The notes beneath the pieces are model-generated. The model was not told the DNA's origin, made no database searches, and saw only the letters and a program-made list of their open reading frames with translations. A program made the translations under genes and the position numbers. 64,000 nt of DNA, taken from positions 15,884,763 through 15,948,762 of the forward strand of contig OY759269.1 in NCBI GenBank assembly GCA_963662155.1, in the 5' to 3' direction. The stretch is from Lamellibrachia columna. Its lineage: Eukaryota > Annelida > Polychaeta > Sabellida > Siboglinidae. Numbering within the stretch: position 1 is the first letter of the stretch; the number at the start of each line of letters is the position of its first letter. Of this stretch, positions 1-13,406 are shown one piece after another.

Positions 1-3000
1 GACAATCACACGATTTCGCCTTTATGTTAGTGTTATATTATGCACCAAGGGCGCCACGGGTTATTTTGGGTAGGCCCTTTTATAAAGTGTATGTGACACT
101 TACAGCAAGAGAGATCATGACATGACATAATTTCAAGTTTCATGTATGAGGAGGTGGCCCTGCTGATCGGTAGTCGACAGTCCACCAAGTGTGTAGTGAC
201 CTCTGTGCAACCCATGGTTATTCTTCACTGGAGCCACACAGACGTCGAGTTCATCATCCTAGGAGCAAGGAATGGTGGGTTATAGTACGCAGCCGTTTGC
301 CCTCCTCGAATTTTGGGGTTATTTGTAGCCTAGAATTCCTTAGAAAGTATGAATTTTTCTTCGGGAATTTAATCATCTTGAAAGCATCGACGGCTCAAGC
401 GTTTTGTGTCTAAACTGTGTTGTCAACTGTGCAGGGAGTCTTAGGATCTCACAACCAAGACAGTTAACATTACATCCCCTGTTCTGTAAACTTCACAAGA
501 AATAATGACCACCTGATGGGGACACCATTCAAAGTATGCCATATTTTGCGCGTAGTTGCACATTCGTTCAGTAATTACAGCATATTTGAATGCTTTTAAA
601 GTAGTTGAGTTGGTGTTCGAATGAATAGCAATGTTAGCATCAGAACGCAAAAATCGACAGATCTGACATACGAACAACTTCGAATTCGATTCCGTAAGTA
701 TATGTAGGCGATTTGATCTGCACATTGTAAACGATTCGCGCAAAATTACGTGTTATACTTCCGTGGACAATCTCGCACGATTTCACCTTAATGTTAGTGT
801 TATGTTATACACCAGGGGCGCCACGGGTTATTTCGGGTAGACCATTTATAAAATATATGTGATACTTAAAGCATCACAGATAATTAAATTTTTTTATAAT
901 TTAAAATTTCATGTATGAGGAGGTGGACCTGCTGTTAAATTACTTCAATTATTATGCTGTGACTAGTTGTAATTTCAGTGCAAAAAAATTAAATAAATGC
1001 ATCCTTTTGTCACAGCCAGCTCCTCATGGAGAGGGCATCTTGAACACAGTTTTCAGTCGAAGTACTGGCCACCTGGTGGCAGGATGTGAAGAGGGCTGGT
1101 ACGCGTGGTAGATCGGCCAATCAACGATGTTTTAAGGAACCCTAATTGTTTTAAAAAAAAATGTATTGTCATCTGTGTAACATAAATGTTTTGGTTTAAA
1201 TATAATTACATGCTAAACATCAACGTTGATGGTCATTAGCAAATAGCTCAACTAAAATGTGTTGCATTGTATCTGTGTAAAAAGCGTTATATAACTGAGT
1301 AGGGATTAAAAGGGCCTAACTTCAGCCTATGTATTAGATAAAACAATGTAATCCTTTACAGCAAGCAAGCCAGCACACCAGGGTTCCATATTCGTGTGGA
1401 CAGTGCCCACTACTTTGGACAGTAACCGTCGGTCCACCAAGTCTGCATTGACCATTGTCCAATCCCAGATTGTTCTTGACTGGAGCCACACGGACGTCGT
1501 GTTCATCGCCCTCCCAGGGGCAAGGAATAATGGATAATATCACGTGGCTGTTTGTACACGTCGAGGTCAGGGTTACGTGTAGCCGAGAATTGGTTGGAAA
1601 GTGTGATTTTTTCTTCGGGAAATTAATCATCTTGAAAGCTTCGATAATTCAGATGTTTTGTGTTTACAATGTGTTGTCAACTGTGCAAGGAGGGTTAATA
1701 TCTCACAACCAAGACAGTTGACATTAAATGGCCCCTGTTCTGTAAATTTCGTAAAAAAAGAATTACCAACAGATGGGGACACCAATCAAAGTACGCCATT
1801 ATGTTGCGCGTAGTTGCACAGTGTTAGAGATAGAGGACCGCTGTTTTATAGCCAAATGAAAACAGTTTTGTTCTCTCCACATTGCCCGACTTCATTCAGC
1901 TGTATAAACGAGAATAGACGGTGGTGAAATTATGTGAACAGAGAGCTTTCAAGAAGTTATTGAAGCATGGCTCAATGCTTTTTAAAGTAGTTGAGTTGGT
2001 GTTCGAATGAATAACAATGTTAGTTAAATAACGCAACAATCGACTGATCTGAAATTATGCCATTGCGTAAGTATATATTAAATTACCTGTTGTACTTCCG
2101 TCGACAATATCACACGATTTCACCTTAATGTTAATGTTATATTATGCACCAGGGGCGCCACGGGTTATTCCGTGTAGGCTCTTTCATAAACTGTATGTCA
2201 TACTTAAAGCTAGACAGACGATGACATTTTTACTATAATTTAAAGTTTCATGTTTCAGGAGGTGGATCTACTGTTAAATGACATCAATTATTATGTTGTG
2301 ACTAGTTGCAATTTCCGAGGTAAGACATTAGTGCTTTTCTTTTGCCACTGCCAGCTCCTCGTGTTGCATAGCCCCGGAGAGGGCATCTTGAACTTGGTGT
2401 TCAGTCGTAGTACTGGCCACCTGGTGACAGGATGTTAGAAGGGCTGCTACGCTTGCAAGATCGGCCAATCAACGATGTGTTTTAAGAACCCCATTTTTTA
2501 AAGTAAAATGTTATTGTCATCTGAGTAACTGGAATGTTTCGGTTTTAATATAATTACATGCTAATCACCAAGGTCGATTGTCATTAGCAAATAGCTTACC
2601 TAAAATATGTTGCCCTGTCTCTGTGTAAAAAACGTTATATAACTGAGTAGGGATTAATAGGGTCTATGTTAACCTATGTATTAACTCAAGGAATGCATTC
2701 CCTTGTAGCAAGTAAGTCAGCACACCAGGGTTGCATGTTCGTGTGGACAGTGTCCACTACGTCGGTCCCCGAGTGTGCAGTGACCACTGTCCAACCCCTG
2801 ATTGTAGCCAGACAGACGTCGAGTTCATCATTCCAGGAGCAAGAAATGGTGGGTGATACACGCAGCAGTTTGTACTCCTCGAGTTCAGGGTTATGTGTAG
2901 CCTAGAATTCTATAGAAAGTGTGAATTTATCTTCGGGAATTTAATCGTATTGAAAGCTTCGACAATTCAGGTGTTTTCTGTTTATAATGTGTTGTCAACT

Positions 3001-3180
3001 GTGATTGGAGTGTTAAGATCTCACAACATCCACATTTTTCATTACAAAGCCCCTGTTCTGTAAATGTCATAAGAAAGAATGACCACCAGATGGGGACACC
3101 ATTCAAAGTAAGCCGTTATGATGCGCGTAGTTGCACAATGTTTGGGATAGAAGACCGCTGTTGGAATATATATATAGGCC
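1..3180. repeat. Tandem array of ~1.3 kb units
   Basis: Three units start with the same block, a GACAATNTC-like start followed about 45 bases on by GGGCGCCACGGGTTATT, at about 1, 764 and 2103. The second unit is ~1.34 kb. The first looks internally shortened by about 0.5 kb, and the third decays after ~3180. Shared inner blocks include the run around 1380-1500 (also near 180-250 and 2710-2830). No convincing coding exon is seen in any unit; the short open frames differ between units and carry stops. Confidence 0.8.
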
Positions 3181-3579
3181 TTGGGTCAGTTAGTATTTTA
3201 CGCAAGGGAAATCATGGATCTTCTGTAATATTGATTCACGTAGCTATCGCAGAATATGTTTCTTTTTTTTCTCGGCTATTTCATAGTCATGAGTAGCCGA
3301 GTTGGTGTTTTTAAGTGTACGTCATCAACGTGGCAATCTCATAAAGCCATTGGCTTCTTTGGCCATAAACCATATTTAAAGTTTTGTTTTGGAACTGCAT
3401 CTGCTACATTATTTGAAATATCAGTTTTACGTATAACATGGCGAATTAGAAACACAAATATTCCAATATCGGTATTCAGAAAACAACTGTATTTCATGCA
3501 TGCCGTCGTCTAAGGCAAAATTTGAGGATTCAGAAGTTGCTTTGCAAATACGTAATTTGGTAGCCCGTATATTAATGTA
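3181..3579. other. Intergenic, no gene seen
   Basis: Moderately AT-rich DNA with only short unsupported open frames. Confidence 0.5.
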
Positions 3580-3637
3580 TGGCGCACGTACGCACGCACG
3601 CACACACGCATACACGCTCGCACGCACACTCTTCCAC

Positions 3638-3679
<42 letters not shown>

Positions 3680-3684
3680 GAGAG

Positions 3685-3767
<83 letters not shown>
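3580..3767. repeat. (CACG)n then (GA)n microsatellite
   Basis: A short CGCACGCACG-type run at about 3585-3635 is followed by a purine-only GA tract from about 3643 to 3766 with few interruptions. It generates spurious Arg-Glu and Ser-Leu open frames on the two strands. Confidence 0.97.
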
Positions 3768-3769
<2 letters not shown>

Positions 3770-5252
3770 TACTTTTAAGTCCCACGAGATATAGCATGCG
3801 CGGGCTTTCACAAGACAGCGATGAAACATCATCTACAAAAATTGTCTGAAGAATAATTAAGTTAATAGCCACGGCTGCACTTAATATTAATAGAGACGCT
3901 CTTCCATCAACAATTTCCATAAAGCAACTACGCCAATAATGGCATAATGTTAAGTACGTGAGTGATGTGTGTCTGGAAGCAAATATTATATCAATAAAGT
4001 ACCATTGACTTCGCCGTACATCAATTGATTTGACAACAAGAAGCCGATTGTCTGATATCTGAAGACTTGTTCAAGTTAATAATGGCTGCCGTACTTGACA
4101 TGTGCAGCAACGCTGTTCCTTTCTGAGTGTTCACAAGACAGCTATGCTAATACAACATTAACTGTGGTAAATATGTGTGTGTCGTGTGTGGCTGGGCGCG
4201 AAGATTGTACCATTAAGCTATCCGCGACTTCGGCATACGTCAATTAAATTTGACGGCGGCAACTTTTCGCTTCATTCTGCATGATCAAAGAGGTTGGAAC
4301 AACGCTAGGTTTGTTGTCTGCATGTGGACGCTAGAAGCATAAATCGTTCGATGACACAATCATCCAGGTACCATGAACAGGCAGCTAGTTTACTCAAATG
4401 TCAATGTTTAGTTGTGTTATAGATCGCTTGATTCATAAAACTCAGCAAAGAACACACGATCGTACCAATAACAGGTCAACACTTTGGCCTCTTATTATCA
4501 TAAGAGGCCAAAGTCGCAGTTTGTAAGAGGGCAAAGTGGGCCCCATGGCCGCAGTTGCTGCGCACATCATGGATAATGTGTTTATGCCGCAGGCGTTGCT
4601 ACAATGTATGAACATTAATTACAGGGTTTGATGTGAATGCGTATATTTACACTTACGGTTTAAATTACAAACTAGTGTCAATTTATAAATTAGTGTCTAC
4701 AGCACCTTTGTCTACTAAACGCCATTATTACTAGATTATACATATTCCTATGCTGTGCAGAGACATATTCCAAAGATGGGTGCAATGTGGCGGGTATGGC
4801 CAGTGGGCACATCGGGAGTGTGCGGGTTATGAGCGGGGGTAGTTGATGTGCGAGATGTGTGTCAATGACTGAGTGACATGGGACATCTTTGTGAGCGGGC
4901 ACACTTTGTCCCCAATATCTGTTTACTAAAATGTGTCTCTTTTTAAAACACATTTAACTGATAGTATTGATTAAGAAATACCACGCACAATATAAAAAAG
5001 CAAGTCGCTGCTTTCCAACCCTCAACGATAATCGATTGGTCGTCCTGAAAAATTAATGCTTTATTCACCAATGTCTTGTCGGACAGCTAAAAATGGTGTC
5101 GTGGACATATTGCATCGGTGGCAATTGATGTTGGCGGGAATAATACGTTATTTTATAATGTATATAAAGTATATAATTAAGAGGACGATGACGTCAGGCC
5201 TACATCTCGCGGTCCCCGCACATGCGTTCCCTCAGCTGTATCACTAGCGTGT
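3768..5252. other. Intergenic stretch with one perfect hairpin
   Basis: No gene recognised. A perfect 14 bp inverted repeat sits at 4481-4494 and 4501-4514 (stem ACTTTGGCCTCTTA, loop of 6). A partial third copy of the stem lies at about 4523-4535. Confidence 0.6.
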
Positions 5253-5573
5253 TGCCCGGTAGTGTAGCGGTTCGAACGTCGGGCTCTCAATCGAGAGAAA
5301 CTGGGTTTGAATCCTCTCGCTGCCGTATCAAAGCTTTGGCAAATTCTTTCACTCACATTGCCACAGTTCACTCAGCTGCATGAATGAGCACTTTGCTACA
5401 GAGAGAGGTGGATATAAGACTAAACTCTCTTCGTACAGTAATTGCAGAGTGGCTGAATTATTTCCAAAGAAGTCGCGATGGCGTTGGAATGAACAGGTTT
5501 GCCAGTGAGTAAAGTGTAAAGCCCTTTAAACACTCCTGAGGACTGGATAACTATATAATAACGTACCTTTTAC
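5253..5573 (+). mobile_element. tRNA-derived SINE, near full length
   Basis: The 5' end resembles a tRNA. It has an A-box-like TAGTGTAGCGGTT near 5260 and a B-box-like GGGTTTGAATCC near 5304, but the acceptor stem does not close, so it is not a tRNA gene. The body continues for ~200 bp and ends in a tail (GGACTGGATAACTATATAATAACGTACCTTTTA) that recurs at 7850-7914 and, inverted, at 16372-16440. The complete relative at 16372-16706 has the same head, body and tail, which defines a SINE family of ~330 bp. Confidence 0.8.
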
Positions 5574-6163
5574 TTATTTTTTATACATACAGAGCGTAGT
5601 GAAAATTTCTACAGACGATGGAAGGGCTCAGACCACAGTTATTTTTTCATCGGTGGCCATGGTAACGTTTTTCATGATTGTAAGATCGTGCGACCATGAA
5701 ACATTCTAAAATTTCATGACATCCACAGGTAATTTGTTTCCAGTGTGTTGAACAGTTTAAGGAAAACATTGAACCCCAGCTCCGTTATTCATGTCGCAAA
5801 CGCGCTAACTCTCAACATTACCACGCAAAATATTAATACGCCTACGGTGTTTCGAGACTGCAACAACTAACATGCCTATGCTTTTTCAAATCTGCTTTAT
5901 ACTGCAACACTTGATTGCCAAATGTCTGACATTTTAAACGTTTCAGCTTTCCTGGCTGAATACTGTTACCTCGTGCGGCAAATACATTCATTGACACCGG
6001 CTAACTTGTGTATGACAGTACTTGTGGTAATGCCCCATGTTTGTATGTTAGAAATGTCCTTATCTGAAGAACAACTGCAGGAGTGCGTTACAATTTAAGG
6101 CAGCTTCGTTTTGTGTAATTACCGTAATCTTTCTCGCTACAATCAGTCCTCTGATACTATACC
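5574..6163. other. Intergenic, no gene seen
   Basis: No supported open frame or repeat family was recognised. Confidence 0.4.
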
Positions 6164-6326
6164 AAATGGCACCTTTGCGATGTGAATCGCCCGTGAATCG
6201 TTCGAGACGGTGGCGGAGTAGCACACATAATCGGACAAGACTGTGGGCCGCGTTCGATTATTGGGGTTACTCCGCCAGATGTTGATTATGATTCGCTGGG
6301 CGATTCACTCCGCAAATGTGCCATTT
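6164..6326. mobile_element. MITE-like hairpin element
   Basis: About 163 bp begins with AAATGGCACCTTTGCG and ends with its inverted counterpart CGCAAATGTGCCATTT. The arms stay related for roughly 60 bp, including GAATCGCCC and TGGCGGAGTA blocks on both sides, so the element folds on itself. There is no coding capacity. This fits a non-autonomous DNA transposon; flanking target duplication is not obvious. Confidence 0.65.
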
Positions 6327-7829
<1,503 letters not shown>

Positions 7830-7849
7830 ATTAATACTTTACTTTGGTT

Positions 7850-7914
7850 GGGGCGCTTTGAACAGTCCCGAGGACTGGATACCGCGCTATATAAGAACGT
7901 ACCGTTACCGTTAG
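7850..7914 (+). mobile_element. SINE 3' tail fragment
   Basis: Matches the tail of the SINE family at 5253-5573 and 16372-16706 (GGACTGGATACCGCGCTATA and following). The 5' part is absent and replaced by the (GT)n tract. It truncates the OTU-like frame on the minus strand. Confidence 0.8.
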
Positions 7915-8472
7915 ATACTTCCACATATGTGGCCCACGAGTGAAGCGTTTCCATGTTGCTTTGATGGAGGTATTGTTCCACAGTCTCACGAACATTTCCG
8001 TGCTCTTCGTGATCACCAGTGATGATATGACTGACAGTTCTGAAGAAACAGTTGCCATCGCATCGCATCGCATACATGTGGTTTTTGGTGGGTTGTGATC
8101 GATGGTGACAGCCCGAGGTTGCTGAAAGTGGACATTGCCATGTTGGCGCTTTTGTTTAATTTTTTTCCTACTGCCACTCAGTTTGTAGTCCACGGGCTCG
8201 GCATGTTTCACGAAGCCAGTTATCTCAAGATTCCCATCTTCAAGATTGTTATCATCCATGCCATTGTTAGAGGTTGCAGATAATTCAGGTCGACGATGCA
8301 GCTTCACTGGTGCGTTACCTTGTGCATGCTTCACCTCACTGTCGCATTCAGACAACTGATGCTTCCTGCAGACGTACAGCTTAATTTGTCTGGTGTTTAC
8401 TTTGCGTTTTACACCATTTAGTTGCAGTTCCCCTTTTTTCCAAGATGCGCGATAGTCCAAGGGCCATTCCAA
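7915..8472 (-). pseudogene. Retroelement C-terminal part with OTU-like protease domain
   Basis: Reading down the minus strand after the integrase relic, one frame carries a lysine/arginine-rich linker (EWPLDYRASWKKGEL, then VKRKVNTRQIKLYVCRKHQL). A shifted frame then starts with CDGNCFFRTVSHIITGDHEEH and runs to about 7915. The Asp-Gly-Asn-Cys-x-Phe-Arg signature and the following helix are the catalytic Cys motif of OTU-family cysteine proteases. The frame change falls in a GATGC repeat at about 8065-8080, which looks like replication slippage. The C-terminal catalytic His region is not visible because a SINE tail and (GT)n interrupt the frame. Position suggests a Gypsy-type polyprotein in which an OTU domain follows the integrase; an independent fragment is possible. 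Confidence 0.6.
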
Positions 8473-8683
8473 CGCACCTCCAATTTCCCGAAGTGGCGAG
8501 TTTCACGTATGTATTTTTTTTTTTATAAAACTGGACCACCAACATTGTACAGTGAGTTGCAAGTTTACGGTCGTGCTGTCTTTTATGTTTTGTTTGAGCC
8601 TCGTTAAGGGACTTTTACAGTGTACAAAAATAAAACTATACGAATGTTGACATCCTTTTGTATAGAGACTCATCATTTTCATC

Positions 8684-9122
8684 TTCACCACCCCCCGCGC
8701 CAGGGGTAAGTCGAGGGAAGCCTAGTCTTTCGTTGATACAGCAGTTTAGACGGCGAGCACTTTGTGGAGGCTTGGAATGAAGTGCAACATGAGAATAAGG
8801 CCTCGTTAAGAAACGTGTCCCAGTTGATTTGGGACACGTTTACGAACTTGACAAGAGTATTGCACAACGTTTGGTTATATCGTTCAGTCAGACCACTGCT
8901 TTTGGGGTGGGACGGGCTACAAACCCGGTGGTCGATGTTAAGACACTCAAATATTACATCGTTCAACGCATTACAAAACTCCCTTTCTAGGTCAGAGATT
9001 ATAACTCAAGTTCAGGAATGACGTGCAATTACTTCCATGAGGAAGTCTGTCACCTTCGCAGCAGTTTTTTTCTTCACCAATTTGGTGAGATAGTCTGTTA
9101 CGACGGCTACGTGCTTGTGACC
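8684..9122 (-). pseudogene. Gypsy-type LTR retrotransposon integrase core, decayed
   Basis: From 9120 downwards the minus strand reads HKHVAVVTDYLTKLVKKKTA, then IISDLEREFCNAL after two stops, then HRVCSPSHPKSSGLTERYNQ and WDTFLNEALFSCCTSFQAST, then GRT-like KTRLPSTYP. This is the order of a retroviral-type integrase catalytic core: first Asp in VVTDY, second Asp in ISDLEREF, and the Glu in SSGLTERYNQT, followed by the conserved WD..L. stretch seen in Ty3/Gypsy integrases. Stops near 9010-9020 make it a pseudogene. No LTRs, reverse transcriptase or gag were found nearby. Confidence 0.8.
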
Positions 9123-9130
9123 TATACAAA

Positions 9131-10520
9131 ATAAATATATCAGATTAAACAATTTAAATTATTTTATACAGTTCGTTCTAAGAAAGTCATGTCCCTTAAA
9201 TATAACAACCGTTAACATATAAACAAAGATAGGCATACTGCATAGCGAGACGAAAGCCGTTTTAAGTGTTTTTATATATGTGCGGTTCAAAAGTGATACA
9301 CCTATAAATTGCAAAATGCAAGATGCGATCCCAGTGAGCGGTGCGTTCAGGGAGCGTGATGTCCGTACAAATCATGACGCAATGATGTGTAAGAGTGCAA
9401 CTTTGGTGGATCACAAAAACACATTGATTTGTGCGTTGACCAACTCAATAACTCCGCTGCGAATGACACCTGGTCTTCTCGAGGCGAACTGACCAGTGGT
9501 GCTTGTTTTCACGAAATAGTACAAACACCAGTAACTACTGATCTCTAGAAATAATATGCAAAAATAATATTTGCAGGAAATGGTAGTTAACAAAGTTAAT
9601 TCCTTATCTATTTTTTACCCGTTACCGGAAACACTATTTTTTGCAGAGGAAATGAAGTGAATTGAAGACCTGGTTACAGTTCAGAATCTCCGCCATTGCG
9701 CTGCGTTAATATTAAGATCGAATACTTATGCAAATCTCGGAAGAAAACGCAGACAAGACTATTTTCTGTATGTTGCACATATATGCCAAATACCAGGTTT
9801 TGTCCGTCCCAGAGACAATTTATACATTTGTGTTAATGTGAAGGTGTTTCATACCCGGAATTCGTTAACTTTGTGTTCGGTGTAAGAAGTAAAGAGTAGT
9901 CTTCTCGAGTATTTAATTTCAAATGCCTGTGTATTCCCGCTGTCTAAGTCCAACTCTCGCATCAGTACAGGATGATCGATTCTGGCGACATTGCACAACC
10001 TAAATCATGATATATGTGGCTAGAAAACGAGGCAAAAGACCATATAGCAAACAGGCTACTGAATAATAGCAAATTATCAATAACATATATTAAATTAGAT
10101 GCAAACCCCCTTGTAGGGAGAACGATTACTTGACGGAGAACATATTCTGAAGTGCTGTTAATCGTGCATTAGTATGCAATGTTAAGATAATTATTCCAAC
10201 TGTCGTATGAACAGATAAGTTCCCTTATGTTTTGGTCCTAAAGTGAGCATAACTGCAGTTTTCGGCTCAACATAGACAAAAACCCAAGAAGTTGGCCAGA
10301 AGTGCATTAACATTGGCACCAAGTCTTGTACACTGTGATGTCGAGTGTGCAACAAATTGCTGACTTGTGTAATTTACACGGTGTCCATGAAGTATCAGCA
10401 AAACATGTCATATTGACGTGAATATTGGAGCTTGTTCAAGAATATGCTTGGAAAAGATGGGGAATAAAAAACTCACCAAAATTTGGAGGTTTGAATGTAT
10501 TTTGCTTACTAACATTAAAT
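9131..10520. other. Intergenic, no gene seen
   Basis: AT-rich, with no supported open frame. The flanking integrase relic does not visibly continue here. Confidence 0.4.
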
Positions 10521-10527
10521 TAATGTT

Positions 10528-11170
10528 TTTATAATTAATAATAATAATAATAATTAACTTCTATGGCGCCTATATCCTCAGGAACCTGAGCTCAGATGCG
10601 CAACAAAACAGAATCATTAAGCATAATTGTGAACAGGGACGCGGAAAAGTCAATATCAGACCGAGGGACAATCGAAGATTTATGGCGAAAATGCAATTTA
10701 GTATAAATATGTCTTGATTTTTTTCGGAAAATAGCTATAGTTTCAGATGTTTTCAAAGTGATGGGGAGTTCACTCCAGACCCTAGGTGCAGCGACAGAGA
10801 AAGCACGTTTGCCCAAGTGAAGTTTTGTTTTAGGCACAATAAGTTGTTGTGAAATTGATGATCTGAGCTGCCTAGGTATATTTGAAAGATGCTCGAGACT
10901 AGCCAAGTAATGTGGTTGTTGTGTAGATAGAGCACGATATGTAAGAGTGGACAGCATAAAATTAATTCCAAAAAATCAGGAAACCAGTGTAACTGTTTAA
11001 GTAGTGGTAGTGATGGTGAAAACCGAGGCGCCCTGAGAACTACACGTGCCAGACAATTTTGTACTAGTTGGAGTTTACTCAAGTCTCTTTTAGCAATGTT
11101 ATTTAGTAGTGAACTACAATAGTCAAGGCGGCTACTAATTAATGCCGTTGTTGAAATTGGAAATTTCAAA
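10528..11170 (-). pseudogene. L2-like LINE, reverse transcriptase C-terminus and 3' tail
   Basis: The minus strand carries ISSRLDYCSSLLNNIAKRDL, LQLVQNCLARVVLRAPRFSP and LPLLKQLHWFPDF. These are the characteristic thumb/C-terminal region of L2/CR1-group LINE polymerases (SRLDYCNSLL, LQ.VQN.AAR, L..LHWLP). A frame change near 10,960 continues the C-terminus to about 10,600. The element ends with a short 3' UTR and an ATT/TAA microsatellite tail at 10528-10556, typical of L2-type LINEs. The central polymerase (about 200 residues) between this piece and the one at 13,704-14,254 is missing. Confidence 0.75.
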
Positions 11171-11399
11171 CTGTGGAAGAGCGTTCAAGGTAGCTGTTTC
11201 GGGGCTATGAAGCGGCTTCAGAAGCTGTAGTCTAAACTTGGGTCGGGAAGTTATTGATGTGATAGTGATCATAGTCCCTTCAAAATGAGGATCAGTTGAA
11301 TTTAGTAATTCAGGCTGTGGTCATATTAACTTTGTTTGTGGTCCCTGCGTTGTAGAGGGCACATTAATGTATTTAATTAATGCTTATTAAGCCATGATG

Positions 11400-12190
11400 T
11401 GGCCTTGGTAATTTATGATGTTGTTCCTTGTAGTGTGCAGGGCCTGTTAGCTTTAATCTGTATTATTAAGCCATACAGTGGCGTTGATGTCAAGATATTG
11501 GTCCCTACGGTGTACAGGGCATGTCAATTTTAATTTGTTTTATTCCCCCATACGGTGAAAATGGTTGGACTAGGATCTTCGTCCCTATGGTGTACAGGGC
11601 ATGTTAATTTTCTTGTCCGCCATACGGTGTAAATGGTCGGATTATTATATTGGTCCCTACGGTGTACAGGGCATGTTAATTTTAATTTTCCTATTCCGCC
11701 ATACGGTGTAAATGGTGGGACTATGGTATTGGCCCCTATGGTGTACAGGGCATTAAAATTGTTCTTGTTTCGCCATACGGTGTAAATGGTCGGATTATGA
11801 TCTTCGACCCTATGGTGTATAGGGCATGTTAATTTTAATGTCTTATTCCGCCATACGGTGTAAATGGTTGGACTGTGGTATTGGTTCCTACAGTGTACAG
11901 GGCATGTTAATCTTAATTTTCTTATTCCGCCATACGGTGTAAATGGTCGGGTTATGATATTGGTCTCTACGATGTGCAGTGCATGTTAATTTAAATTTCC
12001 TTATTCCACCACACGGTGTAACTTGTCGGACTATGATATTGGTCCCTGTGATGTACAGGGCATGTTAATTTTCTTATTCCGCCATACGGTGTGAATGGTC
12101 GAACAAGGATATTGGTCTCTACAGTGTCCAGGACATGTTAATTTAAAATTTTCTTATTCCGCCATACGGTGTAAATAGTCAGATTACCGG
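11400..12190 (+). repeat. ~80 bp minisatellite, about ten copies
   Basis: Each unit contains CATACGGTGTAAATGGTCGG, then a TTGGTCCCTACGGTGTACAG-type block, then GGGCATGTTAATTTT and a T-rich spacer. Copies are imperfect. The array ends just before the gag-like frame at 12,259 and shares its insertion interval within the L2-like LINE, so it probably belongs to the same inserted element. Confidence 0.9.
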
Positions 12191-12258
12191 GTCGGGTATC
12201 GTTGTAGTATGTGTGTGGATAATGTTGGTCAAGGGTTAAACGTGGCCCCTAGTTTGTA

Positions 12259-13406
12259 ATGACACAGGCGTCCATAAGGGTCACATTACTAATATTGGGT
12301 GCAGCGTTCAACTTGAACAGTACATGGTACGGAATGCCTCCAGTCCAACAGTCTGAACGTCAGCGCGCCAGAGCAGCAGCTGCACTGGGTCGTCCTCCAA
12401 TCGGGGACGGCGTGGAGCCTACAGTGGCGCCAGGCAGCTCAGCAGCTCGTCCTGCTGCGTCGGCTGCTCCGAGAGCAGCGAATCGTCTTTGGGAAGCGGA
12501 CGTTGAGCTCCGTCTGGAGGCAACGGAGCAACTACATCATGAGATGCGCGTGATGCGGGAGATGTTGCATGCGGCACTGCAACAGGTAAGTCCTACGAGT
12601 GGTCACGATGCTGTTGTGTCAGCCTCCGTTGATCGCCAGGTGGCGGCATCATCATCTGCAGCACCTGTGGCCCCATCGAGTCGTCCGGTTGTCCAGCCAG
12701 CTGCTGCCGTTGGTCGCAAGGCGGCGCCACATGCTGCTCCAGCGCCTGTGCTATCGACGAGTGGACAGACCGATATTCATCGTGCCTCCAGTGCTCGACA
12801 GGCGGCGACTTTCGTGGCTCGCCAGTGCCCTCGTCGAGTCGTCATGATACTGGCATGGTGGATCCTTCTTGGCCGACAACCGACAGCTTGATGGAGACAT
12901 ATATTGACCTTCCTGTCCCAGGTATCGTTGATGCTTTGAATGTTCTACCAGGCGCAACGCAGGAAAGGGTGTCCAACTGTGTGCTACCTACTTTGTCCCT
13001 TCATGCATATGTGCCGGAGAAAACTAGAGCTAAAATATGGTCTGGGAATTTTGTGGACCTTGCCACATTGTTACCGGAGGCGAGTCTGTTCCAACCCAGC
13101 TATTCTCTCACTATGCGCCCGGGGGGGGGGGGAGACGGGAACCCTGCCTTCTGCGTTGCACCCAGTTCCAGAACAGTAATTCGTTCATTCCCTCAGTAGT
13201 CCAATGCCTTCCAAATCTACGTGTTTTTGCTTAAACCTGAGAATTTGACGGAGGCAGCTAAGATGTTGAAGTATATGCAAACGGTGAGAAATCTGGCAGA
13301 GCGTGGGTCTAACTGGCGAGGGTATGACGCAGCCGAGGCCCTGACACCTGCTGGATCAACAGCTGCATCTCTACCCGCTTTGCACGAGCAATGGCATGGA
13401 GGATAA
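12259..13406 (+). pseudogene. gag-like ORF, possibly of a DIRS/Ngaro-type retroelement
   Basis: Frame 1 (12,259-~12,880) is an Ala/Pro/Ser-rich N-terminus with a short charged helix (LWEADVELRLEATEQLHHEM). Coding then moves to frame 3 (from ~12,825) with LPVPGIVDALNVLPGATQER, YVPEKTRAKIWSGNFVDLAT and LLPEASLF. After a G-run near 13,122-13,132 and one in-frame TAG (13,197-13,199) it continues as NAFQIYVFLLKPENLTEAAK and MLKYMQTVRNLAERGSNWRG. The pattern (P..K.KIW...YVD...LL, W..AF.I....., ML.Y...VR.LA.RG..W..YD) is one I associate with gag-like proteins of tyrosine-recombinase retroelements in marine invertebrates. No recombinase or RT is seen downstream, so it is a fragment. Assignment to DIRS/Ngaro is from memory of the family and unverified. 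Confidence 0.5.

Noticed and set aside
3500..3920. Open frames with Arg-Glu or Ser-Leu runs
   Set aside because: They are translations of the (GA)n microsatellite.
5253..5325. A real tRNA gene
   Set aside because: A- and B-box-like motifs are present, but the acceptor stem does not close and the sequence runs on into a SINE body that recurs in the window.
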